Positions 1 through 7,460 of a stretch of 8,419 nt of DNA are shown here, one piece after another; the first letter of the stretch is position 1; each line of letters starts with the position of its first letter. The translations under genes were made by a program, and so were the position numbers. The notes beneath the pieces are model-generated. The model was not told the origin of the DNA. It did not search any database and was given only the letters and a program-made list of their open reading frames with translations. The stretch is taken from NCBI GenBank assembly GCA_947468785.1, contig CANIMS010000058.1:1-8419 (forward strand), given 5' to 3'. The DNA is from Betaproteobacteria bacterium. GTDB taxonomy: Bacteria; Pseudomonadota; Gammaproteobacteria; Burkholderiales; Burkholderiaceae.

Positions 1-2000
<2,000 letters not shown>

Positions 2001-2002
2001 TC

Positions 2003-3148
2003 ATGACTAACGCAGCACTCTCGCGTAGCAAGCTTGCTATTGTTGGTGCCGGCCTAATGGGTCGGTTGCTGGCTGTAGCACTTGCCAAGCGAGGGGCTCA
2101 AGTTGATCTCTTTGATCAAGCGGGTCCAGATGCTAAACAAGCTGCTGCGCGTATAGCCGCAGCAATGCTAGCGCCGCTGGCAGAATCGGCCATCACTGAA
2201 GATTCTGTTGTGAGAATGGGGATTTATAGCCTGCCACGATGGAAATCGCTCATCGGCGAACTCACCAGTCCTGTTTTCTTTCAACAAGAAGGTACTTTAA
2301 TCGTATGGCATCGCCAAGACAGCAGTGATGCTGAGCGTTTTATTGCGCATTTACACAAAAATAGTCTGCACAATCCGCAACTACCAAAAGCTCAAGTACT
2401 CAATAGTGAAGCCTTACGAGAAATCGAGCCTGAAATGTCTGAGCGCTTCAACCAAGGTCTCTACTTACCCAATGAAGGCCAACTCGACAATCGTCAACTC
2501 CTTGATGCCTTAGCGATTGAGCTAGAGCGCTTATCAGTGAAATGCCATTGGCACAATGCAATCAATCCAGAATCGCTTCGAGACCTAGGTCTTTACGACC
2601 AGGTAATTGATTGTCGTGGTACAGGCGCACAAACTGCTTGGAATAAATCTCAAAAGACTTTGCGTGGGGTTCGGGGCGAAGTTATTCGACTGCATGCACC
2701 AGAGGTAAAACTGCGTAGACCCACCCGCTTAATTCATCCGCGCTACCCAATCTATATTGCGCCTAAAGAGAATGATGTTTATGTTGTCGGCGCAACTGAA
2801 ATTGAATCAGACGATCTGTCTGAAATGAGCGTGCGCTCTGCGATGGAATTATTAAGCGCTGTTTATACAGTACATAGTGGTTTTGCGGAGGCTCGTATTT
2901 TAGAAATGTCTACGCAATGCAGACCTACTCTTCAAGACAATCTTCCCGCAATTGAACATCATCATCAAGATGGTCTTGCTGATTTGATCCTGATTAATGG
3001 CTTATACCGCCATGGTTTTATGATTGCCCCCGCTATTTTGGATTGCGCCATGGAAATCATCGAATCTGGAAGTAGTGCTACTGCACAAGAGCTAGGACTG
3101 AGCATCACCAAGGCCCAGAGTTCTCATGGAGTTACTGCATGCGTGTAA
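2003..3148 (+). CDS. thiO: FAD-dependent glycine oxidase ThiO
   Basis: Flavoenzyme of the DAO family that oxidises glycine with O2 to iminoglycine (dehydroglycine), a building block of the thiazole ring. It replaces the oxygen-sensitive tyrosine lyase ThiH and so implies aerobic thiamin synthesis. The 381-aa protein starts with a Rossmann dinucleotide-binding loop GAGLMG at residues 15-20, followed by the acidic strand end VDLFDQ. A second conserved block, RIAAAMLAPLAE, lies near residue 50. The C-terminal GLYRHGFMIAPA block carries Arg336, at the place of the substrate carboxylate-binding arginine of DAO enzymes. The start is 2 bp after the thiC stop with no clear Shine-Dalgarno, so translation probably depends on coupling to thiC. 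The end overlaps thiS by 10 bp. Confidence 0.95.
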   Translation: MTNAALSRSKLAIVGAGLMGRLLAVALAKRGAQVDLFDQAGPDAKQAAARIAAAMLAPLAESAITEDSVVRMGIYSLPRWKSLIGELTSPVFFQQEGTLIVWHRQDSSDAERFIAHLHKNSLHNPQLPKAQVLNSEALREIEPEMSERFNQGLYLPNEGQLDNRQLLDALAIELERLSVKCHWHNAINPESLRDLGLYDQVIDCRGTGAQTAWNKSQKTLRGVRGEVIRLHAPEVKLRRPTRLIHPRYPIYIAPKENDVYVVGATEIESDDLSEMSVRSAMELLSAVYTVHSGFAEARILEMSTQCRPTLQDNLPAIEHHHQDGLADLILINGLYRHGFMIAPAILDCAMEIIESGSSATAQELGLSITKAQSSHGVTACV

Positions 3149-3336
3149 TCGTGAACGAAAAAGAGTATGACTTGCCCCATCAAAGCATGGTGAGTGATGC
3201 CTTGGCGATAATTCAAGCAAAGCCCCCTTATGCCGTGGCCGTGAATTTGCAATTTATCCCGAAGAGTCAGCACGGACAACATCCACTTAATGAAAACGAC
3301 CAAGTAGAAATCATTGCGCCAGTTACGGGCGGTTAA
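3139..3336 (+). CDS. thiS: Sulfur carrier protein ThiS
   Basis: Small ubiquitin-fold protein of 65 aa. Its C-terminal Gly-Gly is adenylated by ThiF, converted to a thiocarboxylate and gives its sulfur to ThiG during thiazole formation. Visible hallmarks are the N-terminal beta strand MRVIVNEKEYDL, the central PYAVAVNLQFIP block and the terminus EIIAPVTGG, ending exactly at GG as required. It begins inside the end of thiO (10-bp overlap). GGAG at 3128-3131, seven bases upstream, is the clearest internal Shine-Dalgarno of the operon, which suits a carrier needed in amounts comparable to ThiG. The activating enzyme ThiF is not in the window. Confidence 0.95.
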   Translation: MRVIVNEKEYDLPHQSMVSDALAIIQAKPPYAVAVNLQFIPKSQHGQHPLNENDQVEIIAPVTGG

Positions 3337-3351
3337 TTTTTTATAGATCTT

Positions 3352-4170
3352 ATGACAGCTCCACTTCCTAAAACGATTCATCATGCCGATCCTTTGGTGC
3401 TATACGGAGAGAGTTTTGCCAGTCGTTTACTCTTAGGAACCTCACGCTACCCCTCTCCACAGGTTTTAGAAACGGCTGTGCAACACGCTAAACCTGCCAT
3501 GATTACGGTGAGCTTACGTCGCCAAGGAAGTGCTACTACTGAAGCACATAGTGGCTTTTGGGATCTCCTCAAGAAAATGGCTGTACCAGTCCTTCCTAAT
3601 ACTGCTGGCTGTCATAGCCCCCAAGAAGTCATTACAACTGCACAAATGGCGCGTGTAGTGTTTGAAACTGATTGGATCAAGCTAGAGCTGATTGGCGATG
3701 ATTACACCCTTCAGCCAGATACTTTACGTTTAGTTCAAACTGCCGAAACCTTAATTAAAGATGGCTTCAAGGTTTTACCGTATTGCACCGAAGATTTAAT
3801 TTTGTGCCAACGTTTGGTTGATGTTGGCTGTCAGGCAGTGATGCCTTGGGCAGCGCCGATTGGCACGGGCCAAGGCCCTATCAATCCTTATGCAATGAAA
3901 CTCTTGCGTGAGCGACTGAAGGTACCGCTTTTGGTCGATGCTGGTCTCGGATTACCATCTCACGCTTGTAGCGTAATGGAATGGGGTTTTGATGGCGTTC
4001 TTCTCAATACCGCAGTCGCCTTAGCGGACGATCCAATTGCGATGGCGAAATCGTTTGCTATGGCAGTCGAGGCTGGTCGATCTGCATATTTATCTGGTGC
4101 CATGAAACCTCAAACATCTGCTCAAGCAAGCACACCCTTGGTAGGAACTCCATTTTGGCATCAAAGTTAA
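3352..4170 (+). CDS. thiG: Thiazole synthase ThiG
   Basis: TIM-barrel enzyme that joins deoxyxylulose 5-phosphate, iminoglycine from ThiO and sulfur from ThiS thiocarboxylate into the thiazole phosphate half of thiamin. The 272-aa length is normal. [15 protein letters not shown] near the N-terminus is the family signature. The Schiff-base lysine is Lys110 in WIKLELIGD. The block [12 protein letters not shown], then [12 protein letters not shown], then GVLLNTAVA line the active site and phosphate pocket. It lies 15 bp after thiS. That spacer is AT-rich and has no obvious Shine-Dalgarno, so coupling to thiS is likely. No other good start is visible near this ATG. Confidence 0.97.
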   Translation: MTAPLPKTIHHADPLVLYGESFASRLLLGTSRYPSPQVLETAVQHAKPAMITVSLRRQGSATTEAHSGFWDLLKKMAVPVLPNTAGCHSPQEVITTAQMARVVFETDWIKLELIGDDYTLQPDTLRLVQTAETLIKDGFKVLPYCTEDLILCQRLVDVGCQAVMPWAAPIGTGQGPINPYAMKLLRERLKVPLLVDAGLGLPSHACSVMEWGFDGVLLNTAVALADDPIAMAKSFAMAVEAGRSAYLSGAMKPQTSAQASTPLVGTPFWHQS

Positions 4171-4183
4171 ATCGATTTATTTA

Positions 4184-5110
4184 ATGAGCCTAATTCGAGA
4201 TCTCGCCGAGCAAATTGTTGCAGCACATATCAGTGATGATTTGTGTTTACCGATTCCACAATTTAGCATTCAATCGCCTCCACCTCAGATTGACAATGAA
4301 GCGGCTACCGACCATTACGAATTAGCTGGTGCTCTTGCTGCTATCCAAATGGGCTTTATTGAGAAAGATGCTCGCATCTTAGGAAAAGCTTGGTCGCGTA
4401 TGTCGATGCAAGATGGTGGTTTTGATCCCACTAAATGGCCTAGTAGACCTGAGCATTTTGATCTTTTGCCTTGGACACGCAATATGAATCCGAAAGCCTT
4501 TCCAGAATGCCCAAAGCGCTTAGGCTTGTACGGCGTGATGCCAGATGCTGATTGGGTTAAACGCATGGTCGATGCTGAGCTGCCAACGGTGCAATTGCGT
4601 TTTAAATCTGAGGATCGTAAAAAAATTCAGAAGCAGATCCGTGAATCAGTCAAAGCTGTCAAAGATAGCAAAACACTTTTATTCATTAACGATTTTTGGC
4701 GTGAAGCGATTGATGAAGAAGCTTATGGTGTTCACCTAGGACAAGAAGATTTAGAAATCGCTAATCTGGATGCGATTCGAGAGGCGGGTTTGAGACTTGG
4801 CTTAAGTACCCATGGTTATGCCGAAATGGCCCATGCTGATCAATTTTGTCCAAGCTATATTGCCATGGGAGCTGTTTTTGCTACCAATCTCAAACGCATG
4901 CCTACTTCCCCACAAGGATTGGGTCGTCTTTATCAGTACGTCAAACCATTAAGTCACTACTCTTTAGTAGCAATTGGTGGCATTGATCAAAATAGTATTC
5001 GTGCAGTAGCAAAAAGTGGTGTCGGATCGGTTGCAGTAGTCAGGGCAATTACAGAAGCCGCAGATCCAAAGGCAGCAGTGAAGCACTTACAAGAATTAAT
5101 GCAGGCCTAA
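4184..5110 (+). CDS. thiE: Thiamin phosphate synthase ThiE with N-terminal extension
   Basis: Couples HMP pyrophosphate to thiazole phosphate, giving thiamin phosphate. Residues 111-308 form a complete ThiE TIM barrel, starting at RLGLYGVMPD. Visible active-site residues are Arg139 and Lys141 (QLRFK), Asn169-Asp170 (INDFW), Asp189 in GVHLGQED, Ser208-Thr209-His210 (LSTHG), the GAVFATNLK loop and the phosphate-binding AIGGI. Free-standing ThiE is about 210 aa, so the 308-aa product carries about 110 extra N-terminal residues. These include HYELAGALAAIQMGF (44-58) and a tryptophan-rich linker, possibly a remnant of a ThiD-like domain. The gene lies 13 bp after thiG without an obvious Shine-Dalgarno and is the last gene of the operon. 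The ThiE assignment is firm; the role of the extension is unknown. Confidence 0.93.
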   Translation: MSLIRDLAEQIVAAHISDDLCLPIPQFSIQSPPPQIDNEAATDHYELAGALAAIQMGFIEKDARILGKAWSRMSMQDGGFDPTKWPSRPEHFDLLPWTRNMNPKAFPECPKRLGLYGVMPDADWVKRMVDAELPTVQLRFKSEDRKKIQKQIRESVKAVKDSKTLLFINDFWREAIDEEAYGVHLGQEDLEIANLDAIREAGLRLGLSTHGYAEMAHADQFCPSYIAMGAVFATNLKRMPTSPQGLGRLYQYVKPLSHYSLVAIGGIDQNSIRAVAKSGVGSVAVVRAITEAADPKAAVKHLQELMQA

Positions 5111-5124
5111 TATAGTCACTGCGA

Positions 5125-6009
5125 TTACTCTTGATTTCTTTCGTCCAACAATGCAGTTGGATAAAAATCATGCATATGCCATAGAGGACCGGGTCCTTCG
5201 CCAATACTAAGAAAGCGCCCAGCCTTTAAACCCGCCTCAACATAGGAAATCGCTTTTGCAACAGCATGACTTAAATCATGGCCATCAGCCAAATACGTTG
5301 CAATTGCAGAAGCTAGAGAGCAGCCTGTGCCATGGGTATTGGCAGTATTGATGCGCTCATGCTTGAAGGCTTTTGATTGAGTCACCTCAAGCCCATCCTC
5401 AAGACTGCGCCACAATAAGTAATCTGTAATCTGAGTATGTGTAGCATCAAGATGGCCACCTTTAATCAGTACCGCTTGGGGGCCCATTTCTAGAAGCTCT
5501 TCTGCTGCCAATTTGAAATCATCCACACCATGCAGCTCACGGCCTAACAATAAAGAAGCTTCATCCATATTCGGAGTAACAATGCTCGCAAGCGGAAATA
5601 ATTCGGTGGTCATGGCCTGGGCAGTATCATCCCCACCTAAGCTCGCTCCAGATGTTGCTCTTAAAACTGGGTCCAACACAATGCGCTTCACACCATGACG
5701 ACGCAAGGCTTTTGCGACTGTGCGGACGATTTCTGGGCTCGCTAACATTCCAATCTTGACAATATCTGCGCCAATATCGATCAATACCGCGTCAATTTGT
5801 GCTTCAACCACATCTAAGTCAACATCCTGTATTCGTGTGACCCCTAAGGTATTTTGGGCAGTAATAGCGGTAACGACCGACATGCCATAGCCCCCCAGGG
5901 CAGTAATGACCTTGAGGTCTGCCTGTAGTCCCGCGCCGCCGCCACTATCGGAGCCAGCAATGGTCAGCACTTTAGGGATCTGTACGGAAGTGGGAAGAGA
6001 TGATTTCAT
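5125..6009 (-). CDS. thiD: Hydroxymethylpyrimidine/phosphomethylpyrimidine kinase ThiD
   Basis: Ribokinase-fold enzyme that phosphorylates HMP and then HMP-P to HMP-PP, the substrate of ThiE. The 294-aa protein has the substrate-binding glycine-rich block AGSDSGGGAGLQADLK (18-33), VKIGML (84-89), DPVLRATSG (113-121), TPNMDEA (145-151) and the anion-hole motif HGTGC at 226-230 with catalytic-site Cys230. Length is slightly above the usual 260-280. It is convergent with thiE (14 bp between stops) and divergent from tRNA-Asn (21 bp). No Shine-Dalgarno precedes the ATG at 6009. A TATTAT -10-like element on its own strand ends 6 bases before the start, so a leaderless or very short-leader mRNA is possible. 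No other in-frame ATG occurs before the first motif. Confidence 0.97.
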   Translation of the reverse strand: MKSSLPTSVQIPKVLTIAGSDSGGGAGLQADLKVITALGGYGMSVVTAITAQNTLGVTRIQDVDLDVVEAQIDAVLIDIGADIVKIGMLASPEIVRTVAKALRRHGVKRIVLDPVLRATSGASLGGDDTAQAMTTELFPLASIVTPNMDEASLLLGRELHGVDDFKLAAEELLEMGPQAVLIKGGHLDATHTQITDYLLWRSLEDGLEVTQSKAFKHERINTANTHGTGCSLASAIATYLADGHDLSHAVAKAISYVEAGLKAGRFLSIGEGPGPLWHMHDFYPTALLDERNQE

Positions 6010-6011
6010 AT

Positions 6012-6020
6012 TGCTATAAT
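6012..6020 (+). promoter_or_regulatory. Extended -10 promoter of tRNA-Asn
   Basis: TGCTATAAT is a perfect extended -10 (TGN plus consensus TATAAT at 6015-6020). Transcription would start near 6027, just before the tRNA at 6031. No good -35 hexamer is visible at the proper distance, which fits an extended -10 promoter. It lies only a few bases from the thiD start codon on the opposite strand. Confidence 0.6.
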
Positions 6021-6021
6021 A
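6016..6021 (-). promoter_or_regulatory. Possible -10 element of thiD, overlapping the tRNA promoter
   Basis: On the minus strand this reads TATTAT (5 of 6 consensus), followed by 6 bases and then the thiD ATG at 6009, so a start site would fall at or next to the AUG. It shares five bases with the tRNA -10 on the plus strand. The -35 position, within the tRNA 5' half, shows no good hexamer. A promoter further upstream, reading antisense through the tRNA, is the alternative. Confidence 0.35.
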
Positions 6022-6030
6022 TCGGCTTAT

Positions 6031-6106
6031 TCCTCGATAGCTCAGTCGGTAGAGCGCCGGACTGTTAATCCGTAGGTCCCTGGTTCGAGCCCAGGTCGAG
6101 GAGCCA
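6031..6106 (+). tRNA. tRNA-Asn (anticodon GTT)
   Basis: 76-nt cloverleaf. Acceptor arms TCCTCGA (6031-6037) and TCGAGGA (6096-6102) pair perfectly, with discriminator G6103 and an encoded CCA (6104-6106). The D arm GCTC...GAGC surrounds AGTCGGTA. The anticodon loop CTGTTAA has GTT at 6064-6066, reading AAC and AAU. The T arm CCTGG-TTCGAGC-CCAGG is intact. The only imperfect pair is the top of the anticodon stem (C6057 against T6073), a position that is also not Watson-Crick in E. coli tRNA-Asn. No duplicated tRNA end was seen downstream, so there is no sign of use as an integration site. Confidence 0.98.
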
Positions 6107-6113
6107 AATTCGT

Positions 6114-6148
6114 AAGGGGTCTAGATCATTCTAGGCCCTTTTTCTTTT
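6114..6148 (+). terminator. Intrinsic terminator after tRNA-Asn
   Basis: GGGTCTAGA (6117-6125) pairs with TCTAGGCCC (6130-6138), nine pairs with one G-U, around a TCAT tetraloop. It is followed by TTTTTCTTTT (6139-6148). A clear rho-independent terminator on the plus strand, 10 bases after the tRNA CCA. On the minus strand the stem is not followed by a T-run, so it should not block transcripts entering thiD. Confidence 0.85.
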
Positions 6149-6430
6149 GGGGCTTTAGGCATCATTCATTAAAGTGCATCATCCCTGGGGATGATATTGG
6201 CCAGCCTCTCTAATGAAGTCAAATTGAAACATTCTCATGCTTACACAGAAGAGATGTCCTACTTTACCCTCTTCTACCCAGCTCCGGCCATTCCATCGCG
6301 CAGTTTGTAAGAATCATGAACAAGAGGAATTGTGTAAAAAATTCCACTTAATGAATGGGGTCAAAATTTAATTAATTTGATTAAATGAAATGTGTACTAT
6401 TTAAATTAGACCATTTTTTTAAGGCTAATA
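6149..6430. other. Intergenic stretch without a convincing gene
   Basis: With the preceding terminator this makes about 320 bp without a supported gene. It holds a perfect inverted repeat at 6178-6195 and a direct repeat GCATCAT (6159-6165 and 6176-6182). The 3' 80 bases are very AT-rich, with an imperfect inverted repeat: 6359-6371 (GGTC plus AATTTAA) against 6401-6412 (TTAAATT plus GACC), followed by T7. A TACTAT hexamer at 6395-6400 is a weak -10 candidate for the gene at 6431. A 44-codon frame at 6237-6371 lacks a Shine-Dalgarno and is not called. Confidence 0.5.
6178..6195. repeat. Perfect inverted repeat ATCATCCC / GGGATGAT
   Basis: ATCATCCC (6178-6185) and GGGATGAT (6188-6195) are exact reverse complements with two bases between; as RNA it would fold with a CTGG tetraloop. 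No T-run follows on the plus strand, so it does not look like a terminator. It could be an operator or an RNA element. Function unknown. Confidence 0.6.
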
Positions 6431-6679
6431 ATGACCAATGAATACACTTTTATCAGCCTTTACCTCTTCTTTGGTGCTTGTTTTGGTTTTGCCACTTATT
6501 CAAAACGTCACTTATTTAGCGAAGGACCTCGCAAGGAACTGGACTCAGAAAAAACTTCCTTACTAGAAGGTCGCATTTTTTGGGTTATGGTTTGCACTTT
6601 TCTCTGGCCAATCATGGTCATCACTAGAATCAATACAGCGTGGGTACTTTTCAAACGCAAAAAGAAAGCTCAGAAGTAA
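6431..6679 (+). CDS. Small two-helix membrane protein, unknown function
   Basis: I do not recognise a family. The 82-aa product has two hydrophobic segments, about residues 5-23 (aromatic-rich, ISLYLFFGACFGFATY) and 48-66 (RIFWVMVCTFLWPIMVITR). A polar, charged stretch of about 24 residues lies between them, and the C-terminal tail is strongly basic (KRKKKAQK), suggesting an inner-membrane protein with both ends in the cytoplasm. AAGG at 6421-6424, six bases before the ATG, gives a proper ribosome binding site and supports it as a real gene. It stands alone between two non-coding stretches, unlinked to the thiamin operon. Confidence 0.7.
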   Translation: MTNEYTFISLYLFFGACFGFATYSKRHLFSEGPRKELDSEKTSLLEGRIFWVMVCTFLWPIMVITRINTAWVLFKRKKKAQK

Positions 6680-6710
6680 GTCTAACCAAGCAAAATACTT
6701 CGTAAGTGTG

Positions 6711-6747
6711 TGATGAAGAGTCAGCGTTGCCAGTCACTGATTCATCA
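6711..6747 (+). repeat. Stem-loop downstream of the small membrane protein gene
   Basis: TGATGAA (6711-6717) pairs with TTCATCA (6741-6747), and TCAG (6721-6724) with CTGA (6737-6740). A GAG bulge on the 5' side and a 12-nt loop complete an 11-pair hairpin 31 bases after the stop of the 6431 gene. No T-run follows, so it is more likely an mRNA 3' end stabiliser or a factor-dependent termination site than an intrinsic terminator. Inference only. Confidence 0.45.
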
Positions 6748-6826
6748 TGATTAAGTACATAAAATCTGCCTAAAGGCCTTTTGCATAAACAAAGCACATC
6801 CTGCTTATAAGGAGAGTTCTCGACTG

Positions 6827-6847
6827 TTTTAACCAGGATAGTTAAAA
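6827..6847. repeat. Inverted repeat TTTTAAC-N7-GTTAAAA
   Basis: Seven-base perfect arms at 6827-6833 and 6841-6847, separated by CAGGATA. It shares the TTAAC/GTTAA half-sites with a second inverted repeat at 6874-6889. Both lie upstream of the membrane protein gene at 6906. Possible operator; no regulator is identified. Confidence 0.5.
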
Positions 6848-6873
6848 AATAATGGGGGGGTAGTAGACTTTTT

Positions 6874-6889
6874 CTTAACCTACGTTAAG
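6874..6889. repeat. Inverted repeat CTTAAC-N4-GTTAAG
   Basis: Six-base perfect arms at 6874-6879 and 6884-6889 with CTAC between. It lies directly upstream of the putative -10 at 6894-6899, in the -35/spacer zone of that promoter. A bound protein here would compete with or assist RNA polymerase. It matches the half-sites of the repeat at 6827-6847 but with a shorter spacer. Confidence 0.5.
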
Positions 6890-6893
6890 CACT

Positions 6894-6899
6894 TACAAT
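6894..6899 (+). promoter_or_regulatory. Candidate -10 element for the 6906 gene
   Basis: TACAAT matches the -10 consensus at 5 of 6 positions. A start site 6-7 bases downstream would fall at 6905-6906, on the ATG, which would make the mRNA leaderless and explain the missing Shine-Dalgarno. No good -35 is visible; the inverted repeat 6874-6889 occupies that zone. Confidence 0.4.
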
Positions 6900-6905
6900 A
6901 ATGGC

Positions 6906-7460
6906 ATGACTGACATTGAACAAACTCAAGCTCCCCATCTAGGACTAGTCTCCAAAATTGAGAATGAGGCTAAAAAGGCTTTTGCACTCTCAATTTACTT
7001 TGGGGTCTGGTTCTGCGCTATCAGTTTTTTAGCGGCCACTATTACTAACAAGTATCCAATTCCGCTTGCCATTTTTGGTTTTGCCATAGTTAAAGGAGCA
7101 CTCTCAGCAAAGTTCTTGCTGATTAGTGAGGCCGCTTTTCCAATTAAAGTGAATAAGTCTAAGGGTCTGATTAGGTCGCTACTTCTGCAATCCTTCATCT
7201 ACGTTGGAATCGTACTTTGCCTCAATTACCTTGAAGCAGGCGTTAATGGTTTGATTCATGGAAGAGACTTTTGGGATTCGCTAAAAGATTTTGGCAAAGC
7301 AGATCCATTACGTATAGCGTCAATGTGTATTGTGTATTGGCTAATTGTCTGTCCTTACTTAGCGCTCAGTGGCTTAAAAATTGCCCTGGGAACCAATGCA
7401 ACACTAGCCATACTGTTTGGTCATCAATCCGAACCCAATGAGCCAAGTTCCAAGGGCTAG
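6906..7460 (+). CDS. Four-helix inner-membrane protein, unknown function
   Basis: I do not recognise a family. The 184-aa product has a short polar N-terminus without a cleavable signal, then four hydrophobic segments at about 26-46, 52-74, 88-108 and 137-161. The loop between helices 3 and 4 is charged (GRDFWDSLKDFGKADPLR) and the C-terminal tail is polar. Acidic Glu75 and Glu110 sit at the ends of helices 2 and 3, but no catalytic motif is evident. No Shine-Dalgarno precedes the ATG. An ATG at 6901 opens a two-codon frame (ATG GCA TGA) whose stop overlaps this start. The end overlaps the outer-membrane protein gene by 23 bp if that gene starts at 7438, implying one transcript. Confidence 0.8.
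   Translation: MTDIEQTQAPHLGLVSKIENEAKKAFALSIYFGVWFCAISFLAATITNKYPIPLAIFGFAIVKGALSAKFLLISEAAFPIKVNKSKGLIRSLLLQSFIYVGIVLCLNYLEAGVNGLIHGRDFWDSLKDFGKADPLRIASMCIVYWLIVCPYLALSGLKIALGTNATLAILFGHQSEPNEPSSKG

Noticed and set aside
3124..3384. 86-codon minus-strand open frame across thiS and the thiG start
   Set aside because: Antisense to thiS, whose C-terminal GG and neighbours are secure; no ribosome binding site or protein-like pattern.
4315..4566. 83-codon minus-strand frame opposite the ThiE N-terminal extension
   Set aside because: Considered because the extension is odd, but the plus frame runs unbroken into the ThiE barrel, so the plus strand is the coding one.
5144..5161. Hairpin TCCAAC-N6-GTTGGA near the thiD end as a terminator of thiE
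   Set aside because: Only six pairs, inside thiD coding sequence, and no T-run follows on either strand.
6237..6371. 44-codon plus-strand frame with several Cys and charged residues (MLTQKRCPTLPSS start)
   Set aside because: No Shine-Dalgarno, no promoter in sight and it ends in the AT-rich upstream region of the next gene; most likely chance.
6363..6384. AT-rich block AATTTAATTAATTTGATTAA as a DnaA-box/origin-like element
   Set aside because: Simple AT-richness upstream of a small gene; no DnaA boxes or iterons were found around it.
6031..6430. tRNA-Asn as integration (att) site of a mobile island
   Set aside because: No second copy of the tRNA 3' end, no integrase and no other mobility gene was seen in the window.
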